The position numbers and the translations under genes are program-made. From Psoroptes ovis (Eukaryota > Arthropoda > Arachnida > Sarcoptiformes > Psoroptidae), in the NCBI GenBank assembly GCA_002943765.1, contig PQWQ01000037.1:124001-188000 (forward strand): 64,000 nucleotides of DNA, in the 5' to 3' direction. The first letter of the stretch is position 1. Every line of letters starts with the position of its first letter. The notes beneath the pieces were generated by a model that saw nothing but the letters and a program-made list of their open reading frames with translations, had not been told where the DNA came from and did not search any database. Of this stretch, positions 42,703 to 46,768 are shown in pieces.

Positions 42703-45263
42703 GTCGAAAACATACATATATTTACTGTTCATTAATAATAAATATATACAATCATAATCAATCATATTATATTAGGCTGTCCGAAAAGTTTTTGCCGATT
42801 TTCTAATAATTTCCTATGATATAATCGGAAAACACTTTTCGGACAACCTAATATGTGTTTTTTTATTGATTATGGTAACAGATTGATAAGAAGAAGTTAA
42901 GAAATTCTTATGTTTAAAATCATTCTTTTATTATTATTATAATCAAACCAGGTTGATTCGAATCAAACTTTTTGTCTTTCGAATCATTTTTAATAGTTTG
43001 TCATAGAAATTGAATAACATTTGAAACTAACAAATCAAATTTCGAAGCTTTTTCAATATTATTTTCAATTGAAATTATTGTTCTTATTCTTTGATTATTT
43101 TTGAATAAGAAAATTTTGATTGATTCTTTAATTAATCAATTTTTTTCTTATAGAGTATCACCAGTCAATTTTTTTTAATTATTAAATTGAATGGATCATT
43201 TATTTAGTCCTTATTTATCTCTATTTTTTTTCATCTTAACATTATAGAAATCCTAATTTTAATGGTGGTCTTAGTAGTAGTAATAATAACCAACAACAAC
43301 ATAATCATAATAATAATCATCAAAAGCATCTAAATAATGATGATAATTTAAACGATATCTCAAAACCAAATACTTTAAATCTTTATAATAATAATGCTAA
43401 TAGTGATGATAATAATAATAATGAATTCCGGACATCTTTTTCACCCATTCAACAACAACAATCGTATCTTAATTGGCCAAGATATACTGTAGGCCAACAA
43501 CGATATCTTTTAATTGGTTTGTATTTGATTATTATAATAGTCACATTTGTTTCATAAAACAAATTGACAGTTATGATAATAATTGATTCTAAATCACCTT
43601 TTCTTTTGTTCCTTTTTATTGTTGTATAGGCAATAAACCACGTTTACGTGATCACTATCAATCACATCGTTTAAGTTTTTGGCTAAATTTGATACCACAT
43701 TTAATACAAGATCAATATGATCATTCATTCAATCGAAAACGTTTAATTAATAATAAAAAAATCATCGGCTCTGATTTAGATCATTCATCATTCGAAGATC
43801 TTGAAGGACTCCGTTATATTCGTCATCATTTATTAGATAATTTTGATGATGAAGATTCTTATGATGGTCATGTTCGGCAAATTACATTTGAACCTGATAT
43901 TCATGGCCGGCATAATGCTCCTCAATTCAATTCAATCAAAAATAACATTAAATCAATTGTGAAATCAAAATTCCCTGATAAATGGACTTCATCAAATTCA
44001 TTGTTTCGTATGAATTCATATGATCAATCTTTGAATAATAGTGATTATAGCTTTGTTAATGAACAATTCAGAATCAAAGGAAGTATTTCAGGACAACAAC
44101 ACATTGCTTTCAAAGATAATTTGCAACAAAATGAAATGGACAATTCAAATACAACATCGAGCAAACGCCATAGTGGCGGCGATTCAAGTAATTCAGATAG
44201 TAGTCATAATCTTCTTCAAGCTACAATCGCTATTGGCTGCACATTACTAGCACTTAATCTACTCGTATTTGCTGGTGTTTATTATAATCTTCAAAAACAA
44301 AATTCCGTTCCAAATAATTCGTCTACGCAAAATTCGATCGTTGATTCAACAAGTTGTACTCAATTTGTCAAAATGGATGAACATGTTATCATTAATGATC
44401 ATCAACAATCTTCGGGACAAAATCAATTTGGGCAACATCAAAATTGTTTGTCTGATTCCTTAGGAATATTATGTACAGCCAATTCAAATTATCATGATAA
44501 TACTCATAATAACAGTAATAATATTGATGGACAGCAGCATATAATGAATCATTTACATTATGGTGATCGAGTACCGACTGATACTATGCGATCACATGAA
44601 CAGGCGCCAATACAGCATCAATGTTCATTAATGAATAATCATGATGCAAATATTTGTCAATCACGAACATCAAACACTCATCATCAATCTTATCATCATA
44701 CTCATAATAACAATAATTTACAACAATCAGAACAACAACAACATACACATGCTCAATATTTTCCATTACATACTTATTTATCATCAAATGGTGGCTTAAC
44801 AGCTATGACCGGTGATTGTACATCTAATACTACTAATAATCAAATTACTAATACAGCTACAAATGACTCAGCTACAATATCATCATCATCATTAATACCA
44901 AATATGCCAATCGAACAATCGACAATGAATCGAACGATACGTTTTAATTTATCAACATTATCAACTTGTAAAGATGATGATGAACAATCATCTTTTGATG
45001 ATGATGATAATGATGATCATCATGCCACATTATTAGTGCCTTCAGCAGCAGCATCATCATCATCATTAAGCAATGATAATGTTTGTTCAAATATTAATAA
45101 TAATAATAATAATTCAACGAATATATTAATGCAATCAAATTATATGATTGATTATAGTCAACAACAGCAGCATCAGCATCAATCCGATGATATTATTAAT
45201 CAACAACAGCAACAACAACAACAACACCACGATTGTGGAACATTGAAAAAATTGAAAATTTAA
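6487..45263 (+). CDS. Nlg: Neuroligin, postsynaptic cholinesterase-like adhesion receptor (8 coding exons)
   Basis: Exons: 6487-8455, 38734-38904, 38980-39168, 39964-40079, 40849-41322, 41390-42027, 43248-43516, 43630-45263; total 5460 bases, 1819 residues. Seen: a low-complexity N-terminus (1 to ~250); a hydrophobic signal-like segment (~254-275); an acid, Ser-rich stretch; and a carboxylesterase-like ectodomain (~455-1300) with FLGVPYATPPTGSLRF, SEDCLYLNIYVP, VVTLNFRLGVFG and WPRYTVGQQRYLLIG. The nucleophile motif is GHGFG, so the serine is lost, as in neuroligins. A transmembrane helix lies at ~1472-1494, followed by a ~325-residue Asn/Gln/His-rich tail ending KLKI. Known: neuroligins bind neurexins across the synapse. 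The protein is about twice the usual length because of low-complexity insertions. The start is uncertain: ATGs at 7108 and 7117 place the hydrophobic segment closer to the N-terminus. Which neuroligin paralogue it is cannot be told. Confidence 0.9.
9174..9255 (-). mobile_element. Palindromic MITE, core type A (copy 5)
   Basis: Reverse A core (CTACAATATAATCGGC). The left end starts TTAGTGTTGTCCGAAAAG with an extra base. The right end CATTCCGGACAACTTGA is eroded. Confidence 0.8.
9613..9693 (+). mobile_element. Palindromic MITE, core type A (copy 6)
   Basis: Forward A core. Left end TTAGGTTGTCTGAAAAGTT; right end CTTTTAGGACATCCTAA. Each arm has a different single change in the GTCC/GGAC block, so this copy is not arm-symmetric. 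Confidence 0.82.
10293..10375 (+). mobile_element. Palindromic MITE, core type A (copy 7)
   Basis: TA precedes TTAGGTTGTCCGGAAAG; the core is CCACCGATTATATCGTAG, a variant also present in copies 43 and 45. The right end CTTTTCGGACAACACTAA has a two-base insertion. Confidence 0.83.
10627..10710 (+). mobile_element. Palindromic MITE, core type B (copy 8)
   Basis: TA-flanked forward B core with CATAATCGAATAGAGTTGCTC. The left end TTAGATTGTCCCAAAAAGT shares drift with copy 2. The right end is CTTTTCGGACAACCCAA. Confidence 0.82.
11550..11632 (+). mobile_element. Palindromic MITE, core type B (copy 9)
   Basis: Forward B core. The left end TTAGGCTGTCCGAAAAGTTC is clean; the right end CTTTTCGAACATTCTAA carries two changes. 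TA is present on both sides. Confidence 0.82.
12168..12270. repeat. Nested short inverted repeats (CAA/TTG-rich)
   Basis: Outer arms TTTTCAACA and TGTTGAAAT enclose AACAGCGACA paired with TGTCGCTGTT, and an inner AACAACAACC facing GGTTGTTGTT-like sequence. It can fold into a multi-level hairpin but does not match either MITE family. It may be a chance product of CAA repeats or a decayed element. Confidence 0.4.
12317..12396 (-). mobile_element. Palindromic MITE, core type A (copy 10)
   Basis: Reverse A core (TACGATATAACCGGTG). Left end CTAGGCTGTCCGGAAGG; right end CTTTCCGGACAACCTAA. The paired changes CGGAAGG/CTTTCCGG are close to symmetric between the arms. Confidence 0.82.
13128..13205 (+). 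mobile_element. Palindromic MITE, core type B, left end eroded (copy 11)
   Basis: Forward B core, clean from GTCCGAAAAGTTCATTCGGC. The outer TTAGGTT is replaced by ACATA. The right end is CTTTACGGACAACCCTG. A 69-residue chance ORF crosses it. Confidence 0.75.
13494..13574. mobile_element. Palindromic MITE, core type C (copy 12)
   Basis: Core TCGATTTATTAATTGAAAAA, shared with copies 18 and 37 but not with A or B. Left end GGGGTTGTCCTAAAAG; right end CTTTTCGGACAACCAA. Both outer ends have lost the TTAG/CTAA termini. Confidence 0.76.
14106..14188 (+). mobile_element. Palindromic MITE, core type B (copy 13)
   Basis: Forward B core with TTAATCGCGATAGTGTTG, so the centre has drifted. The ends TTTGTCCGAAAAGTTC and CTTTTCGGACAAACTAA both have TTTGTCC/GGACAAA in place of GTTGTCC/GGACAAC, a change shared by the two arms. 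Confidence 0.8.
14841..14995. mobile_element. piggyBac-like MITE with TTAA flanks
   Basis: TTAA sits at both ends (14841-14844 and 14992-14995). Inside are inverted ends CCCTTAGCACTCGAG and, read from the other strand, CCCTTGAAACTCGAG. The 147-base interior is clearly richer in G and C than its surroundings and has no ORF. TTAA targets and CCCTT-type ends are typical of the piggyBac superfamily; no transposase is present here, so it is non-autonomous. Confidence 0.72.
16839..16918 (+). mobile_element. Palindromic MITE, core type A (copy 14)
   Basis: Forward A core, close to consensus (GATTATATCGTAGGGAATT). Left end TTAGATTGTTCGAAAAGTT; right end CTTATCGGACAAACTAA. Confidence 0.83.
17524..17605 (+). 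mobile_element. Palindromic MITE, core type B (copy 15)
   Basis: Forward B core (CCACTTAATCACAATAGAGT). Left end TTAGATTGTCCGAAAAATTC; right end CTTTTCGGACAACCTAA is intact and followed by TA. Confidence 0.82.
17773..17852 (+). mobile_element. Palindromic MITE, core type A (copy 16)
   Basis: TA-flanked forward A core (GGTTATATCGTCGAAAATA). Left end TTAGATTGTCCGGAAAG. The right end CTTTTAGAGCATCCTAA is damaged in the GGAC block. Confidence 0.8.
18321..18402 (-). mobile_element. Palindromic MITE, core type B (copy 17)
   Basis: Reverse B core (GGCCGATTTTCATGAGCAAC, then ATTAAGCGTAATGAAC). Left end GGGTTGTCCGAAAAGTTC; the right end CTTTTCGGACAGCACAA is eroded. Confidence 0.8.
19021..19093. mobile_element. 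Palindromic MITE, core type C, left end lost (copy 18)
   Basis: Begins at GTCCTAAAAGTTTTTGCCG; the outer seven or so bases are gone. Core TTTACTAATTGAAAAACA as in copies 12 and 37. Right end CTTTTCGGACAATCCAA. Confidence 0.75.
19551..20045 (-). CDS. Candidate small secreted basic protein (164 residues), nested antisense in neuroligin intron 1
   Basis: I do not recognise this protein. Residues 1-21 look like a signal peptide (hydrophobic core LISFICFLQILSAM). The rest is Lys/Ser/Thr-rich with a run of eight Thr and one CSRC pair near residue 115. There are no dibasic-plus-amide peptide repeats, so a neuropeptide precursor is not supported. Two AATAAA signals on the minus strand (19406-19411 and 19393-19398) follow the stop by about 140-155 bases, fitting a single-exon transcript. 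A valine-rich ORF on the other strand is its shadow. The length is only moderately unlikely by chance in DNA this AT-rich, so it may be spurious. Confidence 0.4.
   Translation of the reverse strand: MKNFDLISFICFLQILSAMISRTKTKTLRKLNDDSEWLAAKHSTTTTTTTTNLSHKIKTSSKSTLLTDVLIKTKKFISRFSCKASSPLSLSLNNKKNNYMEQHRKTTPMNSMRICSRCKHPNHENGHSILNHESFSLKINSSSRKTSLKIIKTSKGYRPENRAN
20578..20658 (-). mobile_element. Palindromic MITE, core type A (copy 19)
   Basis: Reverse A core (CTACGATATAATCGGC). Left end TTAGGTTGTCCGAAAAGTT, then TCAGCCG with an inserted base. Right end CTTTGAGGACAATCTAA. Confidence 0.82.
21113..21192 (+). mobile_element. Palindromic MITE, core type A (copy 20)
   Basis: TA on both sides. Left end TTAGGTTGTCCGAAAAGTTG; forward A core (GATTATATCGTGAGGATTT); right end CTTATCGGACAACCTAA. 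A good reference copy for the A type. Confidence 0.85.
21568..21740. mobile_element. hAT-like MITE (173 bases)
   Basis: Inverted ends CAGTCATTCTCAAC and GTTGAGAATGACTG. Inside, TTGTTGCGGCACAC occurs twice and ATGTCGCGGAAAACAC once. Ends of the form CAGT.NTTCTCAAC with GCGGCACAC are characteristic of hAT non-autonomous elements. The 8-mer CTATAGAC lies directly before the left end (21560-21567) and recurs ten bases past the right end (21751-21758), so the duplication is displaced on one side. There is no ORF. Confidence 0.75.
22252..22332. mobile_element. Palindromic MITE, divergent core type D (copy 21)
   Basis: The arms read CTTACCGTTTTTT and AAAAAACGGTAAG, so the usual CTTGCCGAT/ATCGGCAAG has changed in the same way on both sides. 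Ends TAGGTTGTACAATAAGTTC and CTTATGGGACAACAACC. The core is AT-rich and unlike A, B or C. Confidence 0.78.
22587..22607 (+). repeat. Poly(T) tract, 21 bases
   Basis: An uninterrupted T run in the large intron. It could be a retroposed poly(A) tail read from the other strand, but no adjacent retroelement is recognisable. Confidence 0.9.
22985..23065 (-). mobile_element. Palindromic MITE, core type A (copy 22)
   Basis: TA-flanked reverse A core (CCTACGATATAATCGGC). The left end TTAGATTGTCCAATGAGTTC has diverged; the right end CTTTTCGGACAGCCTAA has not. Confidence 0.83.
24138..24218 (-). mobile_element. Palindromic MITE, core type A (copy 23)
   Basis: Reverse A core (CTACGATATAACCGGC). Left end TTAGATTGTCCGCAAAGTTC; right end CTTATGGGACAATCCAA. 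Confidence 0.82.
24875..24895 (+). repeat. Poly(T) tract, 21 bases
   Basis: A homopolymer T run followed by GGGCC. No element attached to it is recognisable. Confidence 0.88.
25863..25948 (-). mobile_element. Palindromic MITE, core type B (copy 24)
   Basis: Reverse B core with the full AACTCTATTCGATTAAGCCG. Left end TTAAGTTGTCCGGAAAGTT; the right end CTTTTCGAACAACAATCTAA has a short internal duplication of ACAA, also seen in copy 44. Confidence 0.82.
26332..26412 (+). mobile_element. Palindromic MITE, core type A (copy 25)
   Basis: TTAGGTTGTCCGAAAAATT, forward A core (GATTATATCGTAGCAAAAA), right end CTTATGGGACAATCTAA. It sits within an ATT microsatellite on both sides. Confidence 0.83.
26621..28456 (-). 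mobile_element. Fold-back DNA transposon with ~375-base inverted arms and a broken transposase
   Basis: The left arm (about 26635-27009) and right arm (about 28054-28430) are near-identical inverted copies. Both contain GCGGCCCCTGG, AATTATTGACTTTTGACCCC and GACGTGTACACGTCAA in matching order. Short AAGGGT/ACCCTT blocks lie outside, with small indels, so exact limits and target duplication are uncertain. Between the arms lies the 3' half of a transposase gene on the minus strand (see 28000-27198). The abrupt join of the right arm to the middle of the transposase suggests an inverted-duplication or deletion derivative rather than an intact element. Arm reading frames of 70-88 codons are by-products of the repeat. 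Confidence 0.8.
27198..28000 (-). pseudogene. Transposase remnant, DDE-type with C-terminal Cys/His (SWIM-like) motif
   Basis: The minus-strand frame from 27994 reads KGQRNQLTTTESN, then FVTKIRWPVEAVHGVI, the region around the last catalytic acid (E of RWPVE) of DDE_Tnp_4-type transposases. Near 27605 the frame shifts. The next frame gives a YQLSQSITYLGE segment, one TAA at 27450-27452, then CTCAIGNRTIGSCSHVSAL and a stop at 27198. The C-x-C...C-x-H pattern resembles a SWIM-like zinc-binding motif found at the C-terminus of animal proteins of this transposase group; this assignment is from memory of the family. The first two catalytic acids and the N-terminus are missing, so it cannot be active. 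Confidence 0.72.
29760..29853. mobile_element. Palindromic MITE, long divergent core type E (copy 26)
   Basis: Good ends (TTGGATTGTCCGAAAAGTTC and CTTTTCGGACAACTTAA). The centre TATGTGCTCGCATTGATT is unlike the other types, and the element is 94 bases, the longest copy. It may be closer to a progenitor with more internal sequence. Confidence 0.76.
30964..31048 (+). mobile_element. Palindromic MITE, core type A (copy 27)
   Basis: Left end TTACGTTGTCCGAAAAGTT. The forward A core has small insertions (ATATCCATAAGGAATATA). The right end CTTATCGTACAACCACCTAA has a duplicated CC block. Confidence 0.8.
31731..31809. mobile_element. Palindromic MITE, unusual core (copy 28)
   Basis: Ends TTGGACTGTCCGAAAAGTT and CTTTTCGGACAGCCTAA. 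The centre CAAATGTTTACAATGAG matches no other copy in the window. Confidence 0.76.
32545..32625 (-). mobile_element. Palindromic MITE, core type A (copy 29)
   Basis: TA-flanked. Left end TTAGGTTGTCCGATAAGTTA; reverse A core (CTATGATATAATCGGC); right end CTTTTCGGACAATCTAA. Confidence 0.84.
34298..34378 (-). mobile_element. Palindromic MITE, core type A (copy 30)
   Basis: TTAGATTGTCCGATAAGTTA, reverse A core (CCTACGATATAATCGAC), right end CTTTTCGTACAACCCTAA. Very close to copy 29 in its left arm. Confidence 0.83.
34915..34994 (-). mobile_element. Palindromic MITE, core type A (copy 31)
   Basis: The left end TTTGGTTGTCCGATAAGTTC has lost the TTAG. Reverse A core (CTACGATATAATCGGC), right end CTTTTCGGACAATCTAA. 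Confidence 0.82.
35276..35356. mobile_element. Palindromic MITE, core type D-like (copy 32)
   Basis: Ends TTGGGTTGTTCGATAAGTTC and CTTATGGGACAACCTAA. The core is almost pure A/T (TTTTTTAAATTAAAAAAATA), with GCC on one arm and GGC on the other. It resembles copy 21 in layout. Confidence 0.78.
35579..35658 (+). mobile_element. Palindromic MITE, core type A (copy 33)
   Basis: TA-flanked. Both arms carry AATT in place of GATT/AATC (GCCAATT on the left, AATTGGC on the right), and both have AAATTT where consensus has AAAGTT/AACTTT. Right end TTTATCGGACAACCTAA. Confidence 0.83.
36198..36279 (-). mobile_element. Palindromic MITE, core type A (copy 34)
   Basis: Left end TTGAGGTTGTCCGATAAGTT; reverse A core (CTAATGATATAATCGGC); right end CTTTTCGGACAGCCTTGA, with the terminal CTAA eroded. 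Confidence 0.8.
36593..36672 (+). mobile_element. Palindromic MITE, core type A (copy 35)
   Basis: Left end TAAGGTTGTCTGGAAATTT; core matches the A consensus (GATTATATCGTAGGGAATC); right end CTTATCGGACAATCTAA. Confidence 0.82.
36894..36971 (+). mobile_element. Palindromic MITE, core type B, eroded (copy 36)
   Basis: Left end TTATGTCGTTCGAAAAGTTC; forward B core (CCGCTTATTCAATAGAGTTG); right end CTTTTAGGACAACTTTC, with its terminus lost. Confidence 0.76.
37157..37239. mobile_element. Palindromic MITE, core type C (copy 37)
   Basis: Left end TTGCGGTTGTCCGAAAAGTT; core CCAATTTACTAATTGAAAAA; right arm AAAATTGACAAAAACTTTTC. It closes the series of copies in neuroligin intron 1. Confidence 0.78.
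37883..38551 (+). CDS. Candidate tail-anchored Asn/His-rich protein (222 residues), nested in neuroligin intron 1
   Basis: I do not recognise a family. The ORF runs from ATG 37883 to TAA 38551. It is hydrophilic and rich in Asn, Asp, His and Gln, with scattered Cys-His pairs in the middle (HYHSCHYNHCYRS), and ends in one strongly hydrophobic segment (ISLIIIFLFIIYLIYYLF) two residues before the stop, the layout of a tail-anchored protein. 222 codons without a stop is very unlikely by chance in DNA this AT-rich. AATAAA at 38661-38666 lies 110 bases past the stop and 68 bases before exon 2, so it could have its own 3' end. Alternatives: an alternative terminal exon of neuroligin, or a chance run of AAT/CAT/GAT repeats. 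Confidence 0.55.
   Translation: MMMNMVKNNDNNESISINIDAKEMNENDKLLENKITKNETDQFNEHIKMNNLAEDFLMLLLLSTIYCGRDSLTSTTKYEQQQFANNHSNNNDAFKFKTLFDYHFENNCNHNQDHHTINDNNEQYSFNHNDDDNCLNCFLYNRLDINNNNNDDNTCHYHSCHYNHCYRSQFHNKYYNNNLKQQQSSIRKWELVTTISKQIFKYISLIIIFLFIIYLIYYLFST
38734..38904 (+). CDS. Nlg: Neuroligin exon 2
   Basis: The acceptor TTATTAACAG|AAATC completes a GAA codon. It encodes YPVIVFISSD, SFDASIWASYGRVIVVTLNFRLGVF, the core strand-and-oxyanion region of the esterase fold. The donor TTCG|GTATGT leaves phase 1. Confidence 0.9.
38980..39168 (+). CDS. Nlg: Neuroligin exon 3 (nucleophile-elbow region)
   Basis: Follows a 75-base intron. It encodes NYGLMDQVAALHWIQENI and then LIGHGFGASCVHLL; the position of the catalytic serine in active esterases is Gly, so hydrolysis is not expected. 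Donor AAAG|GTTAG, phase 1. Confidence 0.9.
39169..39963 (+). other. Neuroligin intron 3 (795 bases)
   Basis: AT-rich non-coding sequence with no MITE copy. A 68-codon minus-strand frame inside it has no features of a gene. Confidence 0.8.
39964..40079 (+). CDS. Nlg: Neuroligin exon 4
   Basis: Encodes LFSRVALLSGSALAPSAIA and KELNCQFY, the segment after the nucleophile elbow. Acceptor TTCATATAG|GT; donor TTTTAT|GTAAGT, phase 0. Confidence 0.9.
40080..40848 (+). other. Neuroligin intron 4 (769 bases)
   Basis: Contains MITE copy 38 at 40313-40393; otherwise AT-rich DNA without recognisable content. Confidence 0.8.
40313..40393 (+). mobile_element. Palindromic MITE, core type A, in neuroligin intron 4 (copy 38)
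   Basis: TA then TTACGTTGTCCGAAAAATT; forward A core (GATTATATCGTAGAAAATC); right end CTTTTCGGACAATACTAA. It lies in sense-transcribed sequence, so the hairpin will form in the pre-mRNA. Confidence 0.83.
40849..41322 (+). CDS. Nlg: Neuroligin exon 5
   Basis: Phase 0 at both ends. Encodes LVDCLKRKPFEDLL, then FGPIIDGIVV, a Ser-rich insertion of about 50 residues that is not part of the fold, and ILFGVTKVQCPL with RYGISVERRNQILRTLIRN. Donor CAGCAG|GTACTT. Confidence 0.9.
41390..42027 (+). CDS. Nlg: Neuroligin exon 6
   Basis: Follows a 67-base intron. Encodes TIFWTLINEYTDWSRPSEHP, FFYVFQDQ, DELDYLFGAPIAQL and LITYFSNFAKYG, the C-terminal half of the esterase-like domain. In neuroligins FAKxG is followed by a PN, supplied here by exon 7. 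Ends in phase 2 at TATGG|GTATGT. Confidence 0.9.
42081..42193. repeat. Second palindromic family, copy 2 of 3
   Basis: Left arm AAGTTTTAATTCGTAATTTT and right arm AATTTTAAAATCCTGAATTG surround CATTCAAAACTACGAAA. It lies in neuroligin intron 6 and is the most regular of the three copies. Confidence 0.7.
42671..42701 (+). repeat. Poly(T) tract, 31 bases
   Basis: The longest homopolymer in the window, in neuroligin intron 6. Its length in the real genome may differ because such runs assemble poorly. Confidence 0.9.
42772..42851 (-). mobile_element. Palindromic MITE, core type A, in neuroligin intron 6 (copy 39)
   Basis: TTAGGCTGTCCGAAAAGTT, reverse A core (CCTATGATATAATCGG), right end CTTTTCGGACAACCTAA followed by TA. 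Both ends are well kept. Confidence 0.84.
43248..43516 (+). CDS. Nlg: Neuroligin exon 7
   Basis: The acceptor CATTATAG|A completes GGA. Encodes GNPNFNGG, an Asn/His/Gln-rich insertion, and then LNWPRYTVGQQRYLLI, the conserved C-terminal esterase-like motif of neuroligins. Phase 1 donor ATTG|GTTTGT. Confidence 0.88.
43630..45263 (+). CDS. Nlg: Neuroligin exon 8 (stalk, transmembrane helix, cytoplasmic tail)
   Basis: Begins GNKPRLRDHYQSHRLSFWLN, typical of the end of the ectodomain. A Ser-rich stalk leads to a transmembrane helix (ATIAIGCTLLALNLLVFAGV, bases 44217-44290). The ~325-residue tail is Asn/His/Gln-rich with poly-Gln, poly-Ser and poly-Asn. The last residues KLKI fit a hydrophobic-x-hydrophobic (class II) PDZ ligand, unlike the class I ending usual in vertebrates; this is inference. 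Confidence 0.88.
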
Positions 45264-45399
45264 TTTATTTGAATTTAAAATTTTAATATTTAAATTTTTT
45301 GAAAATCTTTTAAATTCTTTTAAAACTGTGAAATTTTTAATATTAATAATAATAACTGATTGATTGATTGAAATGAATGTAAGAAAAAATTATTTATAT

Positions 45400-45479
45400 C
45401 TAGTTGTCCGAAAAGTTCTTGCCGATTTTTCTCATAATTTCCTACAATATAATCGGCAAAAACTTTTCGGACAACCTAA
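45400..45479 (-). mobile_element. Palindromic MITE, core type A, in predicted neuroligin 3' UTR (copy 40)
   Basis: Left end TCTAGTTGTCCGAAAAGTTC; reverse A core (CCTACAATATAATCGGC); right end CTTTTCGGACAACCTAA. It lies 137 bases after the stop and before the first AATAAA, so it is probably in the mature mRNA. Confidence 0.82.
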
Positions 45480-45579
45480 TATTATTTCAAATTTTTTTTT
45501 CAAAATCTTTCCGAAACATTTAAAGAAATGAATGAATGAATTCAATTATTCAAAGAAAAAAAAATGTGATGAATGAATG

Positions 45580-45589
45580 AATAAATAAA
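45580..45589 (+). promoter_or_regulatory. Candidate neuroligin polyadenylation signals
   Basis: Two overlapping AATAAA hexamers (45580 and 45584), about 320 bases past the stop. They sit in an AAT repeat, so use is uncertain; another lies near 45612. Confidence 0.4.
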
Positions 45590-46768
45590 TGAATAATTTG
45601 TCGAAACAATGAAATAAATGTTAAGAAAAAATGTCAAAATGAAAATGAAAAATTAACCAAGTGAAAAAGTCATCCATCATATATATGGGGGCCACAGTAA
45701 GCAAGCAAAGAATGGCCCTATTCATCCTTTACTTTTATTTGTCAACAATTTTTTCTGTTTTGACAATCACTCCAACAATATATCCAACATATCAATTCAT
45801 CAAGCATATCAGTCATTCATTCGTTTTACTTTGAGAAAATAAAAAAGTTTTCTTTGTGTTAAATCTTACGTGTTATCCAAAAAAAAAAATTGTGTGTGAA
45901 TAATAAATTAGAATAATAGCATTCCCTCTCAGCAATTCAAACGATTTCAAAGATTAACAGATTGAATTGTGGTGATAATTTGCAGCAGCAGCCCTCGATC
46001 TTAGAAAATACATAGATATATTTATCATTTCTTCACATATTCGTAGCAGATTCCATACAATTAATCAAGAAAATTTTGTTGTTTTTTGTCAGATTTATAC
46101 ATTTATATTTGTACTCAATGTTCTCATCATCAATTCTAATCCTTTGATAACTTGATTTGATGATAAATTTTTTATTCATTTTTTTTGATTTGTCGTCGTT
46201 GACAAACGAATCAGAAATCAGAAAAAAACTTGTAAATTTTCGAATAATTCTATACACAAATACGATACGAATTAAAACAAAATAAATATTCGAATTGTAT
46301 TTTTGATCGATTTCAAGAACATAAAAACAATGAATGAAGATGATGATAGAATAAAAACAATTTTTTTTTGCAATATTCTTACACATGAGAGAAGTTCAAT
46401 CGAAAAAAGTTCTAATCAATTTGTCTTAATTTATGTCAAATATTCCAAGTATCCTTATTCTGTCACTTGGATATTTGTTTTTTTTTATTCAAATCGACCA
46501 AGCAAAATATATTATTTTTTTGATGAAATATTAAATTGTTGAATGAATTTATAATTTTAAATAGATTTTTTTACAATCGTTTTGTGCTGAAAAAAATTGA
46601 ATACTAGAGACTGAATATATGATATCATTTTTGTGGTCAAAGTTTACTATTATACAAAGATTTTAATATAAGAGAATTAAATTTTTATAGGAACCATTCA
46701 ATATTTATTGAACATTACTGAATTCCCGTGAAAATTTTTATGAAAGTGTTTTCAAAAATTTTGAAAAA

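Larger units (their letters stand above)
42028..43247 (+). other. Neuroligin intron 6 (1220 bases)
   Basis: Holds copy 2 of the second palindromic family, a 31-base poly(T) run and MITE copy 39. Short frames here are not supported as exons. Confidence 0.8.
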
